Part shown: positions 10,340 to 19,958 of the stretch, piece after piece | Numbering within the stretch: position 1 is the first letter of the stretch | Layout: the number at the start of each line of letters is the position of its first letter | Origin: Cellulomonas humilata | GTDB taxonomy: Bacteria; Actinomycetota; Actinomycetes; Actinomycetales; Cellulomonadaceae | DNA length: 64,000 nucleotides | Direction of reading: 5' to 3' | Assembly: GCF_013359775.1 (NCBI RefSeq) | Contig: NZ_JABMCI010000044.1 | Coordinates: forward strand, 47,453 to 111,452 | Program-made: the position numbers and the translations under genes | The notes under the pieces: generated by a model | Databases searched by the model: none | What the model was told of the DNA's origin: nothing | Seen by the model: the letters and a program-made list of their open reading frames with translations, nothing else

Positions 10340-11445
10340 ATGACCAGCGAGATTCCCGAGGCCGGCCTCGTCGTCGCCCACGCGGCCCCGCCGACGCCCG
10401 AGCACACCTCGCTCTGGAAGCGCCTCCCGGTGGTGCACCAGGTCCGCACCAGCGTCGGCCTCCAGCGCACCATGCTGCTCGTCGGCATCGTGCTGACCCT
10501 GGTCTTCCTGTTCGTCGCCGCCTTCGCGCCGCTCCTGGCGCCCTACGGCTACGCCCAGCTCAGCTCGGGCGACGTGAACTTCGGCGCCCAGCAGCCGCCG
10601 TCCGCCGAGCACTGGCTCGGCACCACGGTCGGCGGCTACGACGTGCTGTCCCGCACCATCTGGGGCGCCCGCCCGGCGTTCCTCGTCATCGTCGCGGCGG
10701 TCGTGCTCTCGATCTTCATCGGCGTCATCGTCGGCCTCGTGTCGGGGTACTTCGGCGGCTGGGTCGACCGCGTGCTCGTGGTGGTCGCCGACGCGCTCTT
10801 CGCGTTCCCGTCCCTGCTGCTCGCCATCGTGGTCGCCATCGTCATCAGCGGCGGGCAGTCGTCGATGTGGGGTGGGGTGATGGCGGCCGCCATCTCGCTG
10901 TCCGTCGTGATGATCCCGCAGTACTTCCGGGTGGTCCGCGCCGAGGTGGTCCGGGTCAAGGCCGAGGCGTTCGTCGAGTCCGCCCGCGTGATCGGCTCGG
11001 GCCCCGTGCGGATCATGGGCCGGCACGTGCTGCGCAACTCGACGCGGACGCTCCCCCTGATCCTCACCCTCAACTGCTCCGAGGCCGTCCTCACGCTCGC
11101 CGGCCTCGGCTTCCTCGGGTTCGGCATCGAGCCGACGAAGGCGGGCGACTGGGGCTACGACCTGTCGCGGTCGCTCTCCGACGTGACCAGCGGCATCTGG
11201 TGGACCGCGGTGCCGCCCGGCCTCGCGATCGTGCTCACGGTGCTCGGCGCGACGCTGGTCGGCGAGTCGCTCAACGACCTCGCGGACCCGCGCCTGCGCA
11301 CCCGCCGCGCCGCGAAGGCCGCGGCCCTGAGCCCGGTCACCGCCGTGCCCGGCGGGGTCGCCACCGACCGCGTCCCCGGCGTCGAGAGCATCGACGAGCT
11401 CGAGGGACCGTCCGACCTGTTCGACGACGACGAAGGACTCCGCTC

Positions 11446-11449
<4 letters not shown>
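10340..11449 (+). CDS. ABC transporter permease, DppC/OppC type
   Basis: 369 residues starting at ATG 10340, one base after the previous stop. A cytoplasmic N-terminus precedes a long first helix (TMLLVGIVLTLVFLFVAAFAPLLAP), then the DppC signature stretch (HWLGTTVGGYDVLSRTIWGARPAFLVI) and four further helices. The EAA loop is FVESARVIGSGPVRIMGRHVLRN. The C-terminal tail of about 50 residues is hydrophilic and acidic (ELEGPSDLFDDDE). Its stop overlaps the ATPase start (ATGA, 11446-11449), showing translational coupling. It pairs with the upstream permease. Confidence 0.93.
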
Positions 11450-13143
<1,694 letters not shown>

Positions 13144-13183
13144 CGTCTGGCCGGTTCGCCTGCGGGTGGACCGGCCCGGCCCC

Positions 13184-13189
13184 TAGCGT
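13184..13189 (+). promoter_or_regulatory. -10 hexamer of a probable leaderless transcript
   Basis: TAGCGT lies six bases before ATG 13196, and no Shine-Dalgarno is present. This is the TANNNT-N6/7-start arrangement of leaderless actinobacterial mRNAs. Confidence 0.5.
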
Positions 13190-13195
13190 GACCGG

Positions 13196-13705
13196 ATGCC
13201 TCCCGCTGAGCAGCCTGTTCGCTCGCGCCTGGTGCGCGTGCTGAGTGTGCTGGCGGTGCTGGCGACCGTCCCGCTGTGGGCTCCCCCGGACCACGTGACC
13301 ACTGCCGACGGCGTGTTCATGGTCGCCATGGCGGTGCCGGAGGGCGTCGCCACCGTCCGGGTGGTCTCGCTCGCGCTCGTCGTGGTCCTCGCCCTCGCGA
13401 CCCTCGTGGTCAGTCGGAAGGCCGGCGCGGTCGCGTCCCGCCGACTCGCCGTGCTGTTCGTCGTGCCCGCGGTCAGCCTCAGCTGGGTCGGCTGGCGCAC
13501 GGAGGGCGGTGGCAGCTACACGGTCGCCCTGGTCGGTGCGCTGGGTCAGGACCCGCCGCACGCGTTCGCGTCCCCGTGGATGCCCGTCGCGGTGGCGCAG
13601 GCGGTGCTCGTCGTCCTGCTGTGGACCCTGGCCATCCTCGGGATGCTGGCCCGGCGCCGGACCCGCTCGGCCGAACCGACCACGTCCGGGGTCGCGCCGC
13701 TCTAG
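13196..13705 (+). CDS. Small membrane protein with one three-helix module
   Basis: 169 residues, unrecognised family. Helices lie at about 12-27 (VRVLSVLAVLATVPLWAPP), 53-70, 85-98 (LAVLFVVPAVSLSWVGW) and 132-152 (VAVAQAVLVVLLWTLAILGML). The pattern VRVLxV...PLWxPP, VVxxxSLALVVVLA, VPAVSLSWVGW, PWxPVAVAQAVLVVLLWTLAILG recurs almost position by position in the second half of the next gene, and more loosely in its first half. The two genes therefore arose by duplication. The start is set by the upstream -10 hexamer rather than by a ribosome binding site. Function unknown; no catalytic motif is visible. Confidence 0.75.
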   Translation: MPPAEQPVRSRLVRVLSVLAVLATVPLWAPPDHVTTADGVFMVAMAVPEGVATVRVVSLALVVVLALATLVVSRKAGAVASRRLAVLFVVPAVSLSWVGWRTEGGGSYTVALVGALGQDPPHAFASPWMPVAVAQAVLVVLLWTLAILGMLARRRTRSAEPTTSGVAPL

Positions 13706-13708
13706 CGT
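13703..13708 (+). promoter_or_regulatory. -10 hexamer overlapping a stop codon
   Basis: TAGCGT is seven bases before ATG 13716, and its first three bases are the TAG stop of the preceding gene. It matches the hexamer before that gene exactly, as expected if promoter and gene were duplicated together. Confidence 0.45.
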
Positions 13709-13715
13709 GAGCGCC

Positions 13716-14576
13716 ATGCGGAACAGGCTCGTCGTCGCGGGCGCGATCGCGGCCGTGGTCCTGGTCGTCCTGGTAGCCCTGGTTACCGTCCTGAACCCCC
13801 ACCCCTCGCTCCCGTGGCCCCGGGCCGGCGTCATGGTCGCGGCCCTCGTGACCGTCGTCGCCGTCACCGTCCTCGTCCTCCGACGGCGCGACGTGGCCGC
13901 GAGCCGGGCCGTCTGGTTCGCCCTCCCGGCGCTCGTGCTCGGCTGGCTGTGGTGGTGGCCGCCCCTGAGCTCGTTCGGCTGGTTCGCGTACGCGCCGCTC
14001 TCCACGGTCGTGGTCACGGACGCGCCGGCGTCCGACGCCCTGCTCCCCGCGCTCGTCGTCCTGCTCTGGGCGCTGACCGTGACGGGCGCAGTCACCGTCG
14101 TCGGCGACGAGTCCCCGGTCCGCGTGCTCACCGTCGTCGCGATCGCCCTGACCGCGCCCCTCTGGCTCCCGCCCGGCCCGCGAGTCACTCCCGCCGGTGC
14201 CCTGCTGTCCGGCGACCTCGTCACCGCCCAGCCCGTCGTCGTGCGGACGGCGTCCCTGGCGCTGGTGCTCGTCGTGGGCATGGCGGTGCTCCTGGCTCGG
14301 CGACCGGCCACCGCCCGCGCGACGGCCTACGTCCTGCCGGCCGCCGAACTCAGCTGGGTCTGGTGGCAGACGGCCGCGGGCGCCCGAGCCTCCGTCATGC
14401 TGGCGGGCGGCGTGCCGGAGCCGGGCTTCTCGGACCTGCTCCCCTGGGCGGTCATCCCGGCCGCGGAGACCGCGCTCGTGGTCGCGCTCTGGGTCCTGAC
14501 GGTCCTCGGGACGCGCGAGCTGGTCACCCGGTACCGTCCACCGGACGTCGTCCCGGTCAGCCCGTCCGGGCGATGA
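13716..14576 (+). CDS. Membrane protein with two three-helix modules
   Basis: 286 residues, starting at ATG 13716 behind a duplicated -10 hexamer. Residues about 1-130 and 130-275 are two copies of the module seen in the gene upstream. Shared landmarks are PLWLPPGP (compare PLWAPPDH), VVRTASLALVLVVGMAVL (compare VVSLALVVVLALATL), LPAAELSWVWWQT (compare VPAVSLSWVGWRT; first copy LPALVLGWLWWWPP) and AAETALVVALWVLTVLGTRE (compare VAQAVLVVLLWTLAILG). The protein is highly hydrophobic, with few charged loops and no enzyme motif. Its 3' end overlaps crtEb on the opposite strand by 20 bases. Function unknown. Confidence 0.75.
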   Translation: MRNRLVVAGAIAAVVLVVLVALVTVLNPHPSLPWPRAGVMVAALVTVVAVTVLVLRRRDVAASRAVWFALPALVLGWLWWWPPLSSFGWFAYAPLSTVVVTDAPASDALLPALVVLLWALTVTGAVTVVGDESPVRVLTVVAIALTAPLWLPPGPRVTPAGALLSGDLVTAQPVVVRTASLALVLVVGMAVLLARRPATARATAYVLPAAELSWVWWQTAAGARASVMLAGGVPEPGFSDLLPWAVIPAAETALVVALWVLTVLGTRELVTRYRPPDVVPVSPSGR

Positions 14577-15429
14577 CGATCAGCAGCATGGTCACCAGGA
14601 AGCCCGTGACCAGGTTGAGCCAGAGGAACCGCCGCCAGCCGGCGTTGGCGCGTTCGCAGTCCTCGTCGCGCACGGACCAGAACTGCGCCGTGCTCACCGC
14701 GTACGGGATCGGCAGCACCGCGGCGAGGGTGCCCGGCCACGGGACCGCGAGCAACACGGCCGCTGCCAGCACGTAGAGCATCGTCGCGGCGACCACGGTC
14801 GGGTGCGCCCCGAGGGCGGTTGCCACCGACGCGATCCCGCCCTCGCGGTCGGCGCGGACGTCCTGCACCGCTCCGAACGCGTGCGACGCCATCCCCCACA
14901 GGATGAACGCGACGAGCACGGGCCAGACCGTGCTCGCGCCTAGGTCGGCATCCACGAGGACCAGCGCGTAGAGCAGCGGGCCGACGAAGTGCATCGCCGA
15001 CGTCAGCGAGTCGAGCACCGGACGCTCCTTGAACCGGAGCACGGGTGCGGAGTACGCGACGACCAGGAACAGGACGAGCGCGAGCGTGAGGTTGGCGGCG
15101 AGGTCACCGACCACCAGCAGGTACACGACGAACGGCACGGTCGCGACGACGCACGCCCACAGGATCCGGCGGTGCACCTCGCGCGCCCTGGCCGGCTCCA
15201 CGAGGCCGCCCTCGATCCCGCCCTTGCGAGGGTTGCGCAGGTCGGAGGCGTAGTCGAACACGTCGTTGATGCCGTACATCAGCAGGTTGTACGGGCCCAG
15301 GAAGAACAGGGTGCCGATGACGAACGTCGCGTCGATCCGCCCGCCCGTGGCCAGCAGGTAACCCGCAGCGAACGGGTAGGCGGTGTTGATCCAGGAGAAC
15401 GGCCGGGATGCCGCGAGGACCTCCCTCAC
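14557..15429 (-). CDS. crtEb: Lycopene elongase (UbiA-type prenyltransferase) of C50 carotenoid synthesis
   Basis: 290 residues. The start is GTG 15429, overlapping the crtYf stop (GTGA); the frame extends upstream but only as a shadow of crtYf. UbiA-superfamily signatures are the first Asp motif in GINDVFDYASDLRNPRKGG and the second in AVQDVRADREGG, which bind the allylic diphosphate through magnesium. About eight membrane helices. In Corynebacterium glutamicum CrtEb adds two C5 dimethylallyl units to C40 lycopene, giving the C50 intermediate flavuxanthin. It is the last gene of the operon. The immediate product is well supported; the final pigment depends on the cyclase. Confidence 0.9.
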   Translation of the reverse strand: MREVLAASRPFSWINTAYPFAAGYLLATGGRIDATFVIGTLFFLGPYNLLMYGINDVFDYASDLRNPRKGGIEGGLVEPARAREVHRRILWACVVATVPFVVYLLVVGDLAANLTLALVLFLVVAYSAPVLRFKERPVLDSLTSAMHFVGPLLYALVLVDADLGASTVWPVLVAFILWGMASHAFGAVQDVRADREGGIASVATALGAHPTVVAATMLYVLAAAVLLAVPWPGTLAAVLPIPYAVSTAQFWSVRDEDCERANAGWRRFLWLNLVTGFLVTMLLIVIARTG

Positions 15430-15731
15430 GCGCGCTCCTGCCGGCTCTTCCGCCGCCCGAGCGCCACCCAGAGCACCGGCATGCCCACGCCCGCGGCGAT
15501 CGCGTAGGCGAAGTCCTCCAGCGGAGCGCCCCAGATGTACCGGCCGAGGATCTTGTCGGGGTCGAACACGTAGAGGCCGACGTCGATCATGATCGTGTCG
15601 AAGACGGCGGTGAGCACGCACAGGTGCAGCACGGTCCAGACCAGCGGCAAGCCGCGCATCCCGCGCAGCACCCGCCACGAGACCGCACCGAGCACCGCGA
15701 GGACGAGGACGTTGAGCACGATGTTCGTCAT
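15426..15731 (-). CDS. crtYf: C50 carotenoid cyclase, small subunit (CrtYf type)
   Basis: 101 residues, starting at ATG 15731 with ATGA overlap to crtYe. Three hydrophobic helices (NIVLNVLVLAVLGAVSW, LPLVWTVLHLCVLTAVFDTIMID, FAYAIAAGVGMPVLWVAL) and the conserved DPDKILGRYIWGAPLEDF match the lycopene-cyclase-domain family. In Corynebacterium CrtYe and CrtYf form a heterodimer that cyclises C50 flavuxanthin to epsilon-ring decaprenoxanthin; in Micrococcus the equivalent pair gives gamma rings (sarcinaxanthin). Which ring type is made here cannot be read from the sequence. Assignment to Yf rather than Ye rests on gene order and on the DPDKILG...PLEDF motif. Confidence 0.85.
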   Translation of the reverse strand: MTNIVLNVLVLAVLGAVSWRVLRGMRGLPLVWTVLHLCVLTAVFDTIMIDVGLYVFDPDKILGRYIWGAPLEDFAYAIAAGVGMPVLWVALGRRKSRQERA

Positions 15732-16081
15732 CGCGTCGCCTCGTCGTCGAGGGCTCGCCGCCCGGCCTCGCGCTGCGCGGCGCTCTGGTCGAACCAGCGC
15801 CACGCGAGCAGGGCCGTGTAGCAGAGCAGCGCGAGGAAGAACGCCTCCTCCACCGGAAGCTCGGGGGCCAGCAGCAGCCCGGTCATGTGCGGCGAGTCCC
15901 CGCGCGCAAAGATGCCGAGCACCAGCCCGAGACCGTCCCAGAGCAGGAACCCGACGACGCCGATGCCGACGGTCAGCGCCGCGCGGCGCGCGTCCGCCCA
16001 GAACGCGAGCCGGAACCGGCGGTCCAGCAGGGCCAGCCCGCCGAGCGAGAGCAGCAGGGCGCCGAGGTACGCGAACCTCAT
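15728..16081 (-). CDS. crtYe: C50 carotenoid cyclase, large subunit (CrtYe type)
   Basis: 117 residues, starting at ATG 16081, which overlaps the crtI stop by four bases. It begins MRFAYLGALLLSLGGLALLD and has three helices. The motif LLLAPELPVEEAFFLALLCY contains the PxEExxF-type acidic pair conserved in heterodimeric lycopene cyclases. It acts in the membrane together with CrtYf. Ring formation on the C50 chain follows lycopene elongation by CrtEb. The C-terminal 20 residues are charged and variable, as usual in the family. Confidence 0.86.
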   Translation of the reverse strand: MRFAYLGALLLSLGGLALLDRRFRLAFWADARRAALTVGIGVVGFLLWDGLGLVLGIFARGDSPHMTGLLLAPELPVEEAFFLALLCYTALLAWRWFDQSAAQREAGRRALDDEATR

Positions 16082-17724
16082 CCGACCGACTCGCTCCAGA
16101 CCCCACGGGGCCGGGCGGCGGCCAGGAACCCGGGGCGCAGCGGGGCGGGCAGCGGGTGCGACGAAGTCTCCCCGAGCATCCGCTTCACCACCAGCTCGGC
16201 GCTGATCAGGCACATCGGCAGTCCCACACCGGGGATCGTGCCACCTCCGACGTGCAGCACGTTGGGGACGCGCGACGACACGTCGCCCGGCCGGAACATC
16301 GCGCTCTGCCGCAGGGTGTGCTCCATGCCCAGTGCGCTGCCGCGCCAGGCCGAGAAGTCGCGGGCGAAGTCGGCGGGCCCGACGACGCGCCGGGTGACCA
16401 CCCGGTCGCGCAGGTCCGGGACGCCCGCCCACGAGCCCACCTGGTCGAGGAACCGGTCCGCGTACCGCTCGAGGGCCTCCCCGCCGAGCGACGGGTCGGC
16501 GGGGAACGGGACGAGGACGAACAGGTTCTCGTGGCCCGGCGGGGCCGCGGTCGGGTCGCTCGCGGTGGTCCGCGAGACGTACATCGACGCCGCCTCGGGC
16601 ACCCGCAGGCCGTCCGCCGGCGTCGAGCGGCCGGTGCCGAGGATGTCCTCGAAGTTGCCCGGCCAGTCGCGCGTGAAGAACAGTGAGTGGTGCGCCAGCT
16701 CGGGCAGCTCACCACGCACGCCGGCCATGATCAGCAGCGCCGAGATGCCCGGTCCGCGGTCCTCCCACCACGGGTCGGGCAGGTCACGGTGCTCGCCCAG
16801 CAGGGCCGTCTCGGTGTGGTGCCGATCCGCGGCGGACACGACGACGTCGGCCGGGATCACCGAGCCGTCCGCGAGCCGGACCCCGCGGGCGGAGCCGGAC
16901 CTGCGCGGATGGGCCAGCGACGGGCGCGCGTCCTCGATGTCGATCGAGACCACGTCGGCCTCGGTGCGGATCTCGACACCCTCCTTGCGGGCGATCCGCT
17001 CGAGCGCCTCGATCACCGTGTACATCCCACCGCGCGGGAAACGTACGCCGTCGACCAGGTCGAGGTGGCTCATCAGCGAGTACAGCGCCGGGACGCGGTA
17101 CGGCGACGACCCGAGGAACACCGCGTGGTACCCGAGCACCTGCCGGAGCACGGGATCGGTGACCGTCGCGGCCACCTTGTCCGCCAGCGTGCCGGTCAGC
17201 AGGCCGGCCAGCGTGCCGGTCTGCCGGAGGATCTGCGCGGTCAGCAGCCGGTCCGGGCGCGCGAACGTGGTGTACAGGAACGAGTCGAGCGCGGTCCGGT
17301 AGGCCTGCGTCGACGCCTCCGTGTACCGCCGGATCGCCTCACCGGCGCCGGGCTCCCGCGCCTCGAACGTCGCCCAGTTGGCCTCCGGGTCGCCGACCAC
17401 GTCGAACGGCTCCGCTGGCCCGCCGTCCGCCGGCTCCGGGAACAGCCGGTACGCCGGGTCCAGCCGCTCGAGGTCGACGTGGTCTTCGATCCGCTCGCCC
17501 AGGAGGGCGAACGCGTGCTCGAACACCTCGGGCATGAAGTACCAGGACGGCCCGGTGTCGAACCGGAACCCGTCGATCGACACGGTCCCGGTGCGGCCGC
17601 CGAGCTGGTCGTGCCGTTCCAGCAGGGTCACCAGCGCACCCCCGCGGGCGAGCAGCGCGGCGGTGGTCAGGCCGGCGATGCCGCCGCCGATGACGACGAC
17701 CCGCCCCGGACGGGGTGCGCTCAT
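16078..17724 (-). CDS. crtI: Phytoene desaturase
   Basis: 548 residues from ATG 17724, overlapping the crtB stop by four bases. The N-terminus carries the FAD-binding dinucleotide motif VVVIGGGIAGLTTAALLARGG and the CrtI signature GGRTGTVSIDGFRFDTGPSWYFMPEVFE. The C-terminal FAD motif reads NVLHVGGGTIPGVGLPMCLISAELV, with the GxGxPM-type ending of carotenoid desaturases. It introduces double bonds stepwise into phytoene, giving lycopene, at the membrane. It is the third gene of the operon; length and motifs are normal. Confidence 0.95.
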   Translation of the reverse strand: MSAPRPGRVVVIGGGIAGLTTAALLARGGALVTLLERHDQLGGRTGTVSIDGFRFDTGPSWYFMPEVFEHAFALLGERIEDHVDLERLDPAYRLFPEPADGGPAEPFDVVGDPEANWATFEAREPGAGEAIRRYTEASTQAYRTALDSFLYTTFARPDRLLTAQILRQTGTLAGLLTGTLADKVAATVTDPVLRQVLGYHAVFLGSSPYRVPALYSLMSHLDLVDGVRFPRGGMYTVIEALERIARKEGVEIRTEADVVSIDIEDARPSLAHPRRSGSARGVRLADGSVIPADVVVSAADRHHTETALLGEHRDLPDPWWEDRGPGISALLIMAGVRGELPELAHHSLFFTRDWPGNFEDILGTGRSTPADGLRVPEAASMYVSRTTASDPTAAPPGHENLFVLVPFPADPSLGGEALERYADRFLDQVGSWAGVPDLRDRVVTRRVVGPADFARDFSAWRGSALGMEHTLRQSAMFRPGDVSSRVPNVLHVGGGTIPGVGLPMCLISAELVVKRMLGETSSHPLPAPLRPGFLAAARPRGVWSESVG

Positions 17725-18620
17725 GCGCCGGCCTCGCGACCCGAGCGCGCCTCGGCCAGCACGGACTCGCCGACGACGAGCAGCTTGACCGGAGTGGGCA
17801 GTCGCACCCGCCCGGTGAGCAGCGACTCGGGCGGCCGGGTGGCGATCTCGTCGAGCAGGCGCTGGTACAGGGCCAGGGTCGCGCCCACCGCGTAGCGCGC
17901 CCGCGTCGGCAGGGTCGGCACCGCGGCCCGGGCGACGGCCACGTCCGCGGTGATCTCCGCGAGGATCGCGTCGAGCTGCGCCTGGTCCAGGCGGCCCGGG
18001 GTGGTCCCCGGGAAGTAGGTGCGACCCAGCTCCTGCGTGTCGGCGCCGAGGTCGCGCAGGAAGTTGATCTTCTGGAACGCCGCGCCCAGGGCACGCGCCC
18101 CGGCCACCTGCGTCTCGTCGGGCTCACGCACGGGCTCGTCGGGGAGCCGTTCCTCGTTGAGGAACGCGCGCACGCACATCAGTCCGACCACCTCGGCCGA
18201 CCCGTACACGTAGGCGTCGAAGCTGGCCCGGTCGTGCTCGTGCACCGTGAGGTCCGCGCGCATCGACGCGAAGAACGGCCGCGTCTCCGCGGCGGTGATC
18301 CCCACGCGCCGGGCCGTCCGCGCGAACGCGTGCACGATCAGGTTGGTGGAGTACCCGGTGCGCAGGGCGCGGGCGGTCTGCTCCTCCAGCTCGTCCAGCT
18401 CGGCACCCGCGTCGTCGCCGCGGTAGGTGTCCACCACCTCGTCGGCCAGCCGGACCAGCGCGTACACCGCGCGGATGTCCTGCTGCGCGCGGCGCCCGAG
18501 CAGCCGGGTGCCCAGACCGAACGACGTGGAGTAGGCGGCGAGCACCCCGGCGCTGGTGCGCGCTGCGGTGGCGTCGTACAGCCGGAGCGCCCGGTCACGG
18601 GCGGATCGCACGTCCGACAT
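17721..18620 (-). CDS. crtB: Phytoene synthase
   Basis: 299 residues from ATG 18620 (MSDVRSARDRALRLYD), chosen because GGGGGAG lies three bases upstream. An in-frame GTG at 18635, directly after the crtE stop, would add five residues. Squalene/phytoene synthase motifs: YSTSFGLGTRLL, the first Asp motif VRLADEVVDTY, and the later QKINFLRDLGAD with the second Asp motif. It condenses two geranylgeranyl diphosphates to phytoene, the committed step of the pathway. It overlaps crtI by four bases. Confidence 0.94.
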   Translation of the reverse strand: MSDVRSARDRALRLYDATAARTSAGVLAAYSTSFGLGTRLLGRRAQQDIRAVYALVRLADEVVDTYRGDDAGAELDELEEQTARALRTGYSTNLIVHAFARTARRVGITAAETRPFFASMRADLTVHEHDRASFDAYVYGSAEVVGLMCVRAFLNEERLPDEPVREPDETQVAGARALGAAFQKINFLRDLGADTQELGRTYFPGTTPGRLDQAQLDAILAEITADVAVARAAVPTLPTRARYAVGATLALYQRLLDEIATRPPESLLTGRVRLPTPVKLLVVGESVLAEARSGREAGA

Positions 18621-18635
18621 CTGCTCCCCCGGCAC

Positions 18636-19775
18636 TCAGTGACCCCGTCCGACAAGATCGTCGACGACGCCCACAAGGTAGCCCCCCAGCGGCTGCGGCA
18701 GGCTGCCCACCGCCAGCGACCGTGCGTGCAGCCCGGTCCGCCGGGTCAGCTCCCGGACCGCGTCCAGCGCTCCGCTCGACACCATGACGTCCCGCACGGC
18801 TGCTGCCCCCGCCTCGTCCAGGTCGGGCCGGCCGACGTGCGCGTCGAGCACCGCGCACCCGGTCGCGTCGGTCATCGCGTACGCCCGCCGCAGGAGCTCG
18901 GTGCGCTTGCCCTCGCGCAGGTCGGAGACCACCGACTTGCCCGTCACCGCGGGGTCACCGAACACGCCCAGCTCGTCGTCGGTCAGCTGGAACGCGACCC
19001 CGAGCGCCGACCCCACGCCGGCGAGGTGCTCGATCCGCTCGTCGTCGGCACCGGCGAGGATCGCGCCGACGACCAGCGGCAGGCTGCCCGAGTACGCGGC
19101 GGTCTTCAGCTCCGCCACCGCGAGCGCGTCCACGTCCCGCGGCGAGGAGAGGGCGGCGGTCACGTCCAGCAGCTCGCCGACGACGGTCGTCTCGATGCCC
19201 TCCGCCAGCAGCCCCACCACGCGCAGCAGCGCCGCCCGGTCCCCGGGCGCACTCGCCACCAGGGAGAACGCCGAGGCGATCGCCAGGTCACCCGCCAGCA
19301 GGCCGGCGGCGAGCACCTGGTCGTCCACCGCCCGGTCGTCCAGGCCGGTGCCCGCGAGGCGGCCGCGCGCGGAGCCCGCGACGTTGGGGCGCCCACGGCG
19401 CACCTCGTCGTGGTCGAGCAGGTCGTCGTGCACGAGCATCGCGGTGTGCAGCACCTCGATGGCGGCGGCCACCGGCGCGATCGCCGCCGGGTCCGTCCCG
19501 CCGAGCCCGAGGTACGCGGCGACGGCCAGCCGTGGCCGCATGAGCTTGCCGCCGATGGCGCCCGCGAGGTCCGTCCACAGGCGTGCGGCGACGTCGGACC
19601 GGCTCGCCGCCAGCCGGACGCGCGCCTCGACGAAGTCCTGGAGGACGGTCGCCGTGACGGCCATCGCGCCCTCGACCGCCTCGGCGAGGTCGGCGGCGTC
19701 CGCCGTGCGCACAGGCTCCTGGCGCACGTCCTCGCTCGCGGCGACGACTGGCGCGACCCCTGACTTCCCGGCCAT
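18636..19775 (-). CDS. crtE: Geranylgeranyl diphosphate synthase
   Basis: 379 residues from ATG 19775, with AGGAGGGG six bases upstream. A start at 19817 is possible but lacks this site. Polyprenyl synthase motifs are GGKLMRPRL, the first Asp-rich motif HDDLLDHDEVRRG and the second QLTDDELGVFGD. It makes C20 diphosphate from C5 units for CrtB and may also supply CrtEb-linked chemistry. It is the first gene of the six-gene operon; its stop is followed directly by the crtB region. No isopentenyl isomerase or mevalonate gene is adjacent. Confidence 0.93.
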   Translation of the reverse strand: MAGKSGVAPVVAASEDVRQEPVRTADAADLAEAVEGAMAVTATVLQDFVEARVRLAASRSDVAARLWTDLAGAIGGKLMRPRLAVAAYLGLGGTDPAAIAPVAAAIEVLHTAMLVHDDLLDHDEVRRGRPNVAGSARGRLAGTGLDDRAVDDQVLAAGLLAGDLAIASAFSLVASAPGDRAALLRVVGLLAEGIETTVVGELLDVTAALSSPRDVDALAVAELKTAAYSGSLPLVVGAILAGADDERIEHLAGVGSALGVAFQLTDDELGVFGDPAVTGKSVVSDLREGKRTELLRRAYAMTDATGCAVLDAHVGRPDLDEAGAAAVRDVMVSSGALDAVRELTRRTGLHARSLAVGSLPQPLGGYLVGVVDDLVGRGH

Positions 19776-19830
19776 CGGCCCCTCCTGTCCCTGCTGCTGG
19801 AACCGATCCGCGAGCACCTGCGGAGGAGAT

Positions 19831-19846
19831 CCTCAGCCTACTGAGG
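19831..19846 (-). promoter_or_regulatory. Palindrome on the candidate -10 of the carotenoid operon
   Basis: CCTCAG-CCTA-CTGAGG is a perfect six-base inverted repeat. Read on the minus strand its centre contains TAGGCT, a TANNNT -10 hexamer placed 59 bases before crtE. A protein bound here would cover the -10, so it is a candidate operator for light or MarR-type control. Confidence 0.4.
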
Positions 19847-19945
19847 GCCACCGAGTCCGCCACCGCGCACGCCTGTCGAGCCTCTTCGGTCCGAGGCCCG
19901 TCGGCGGATGCACCTTCGGCGAACTTTCCGACCCGCCGACATCGG

Positions 19946-19951
19946 TACGCT
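19946..19951 (+). promoter_or_regulatory. -10 hexamer of galE, probably leaderless
   Basis: TACGCT is seven bases before ATG 19959 and there is no Shine-Dalgarno in between, so transcription probably begins at or near the start codon. Confidence 0.5.
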
Positions 19952-19958
19952 CGGGGAC

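Noticed and set aside
17715..19763. Plus-strand open frame opposite crtB and crtE
   Set aside because: Composition-driven shadow of the carotenoid genes, which carry all expected motifs on the other strand.
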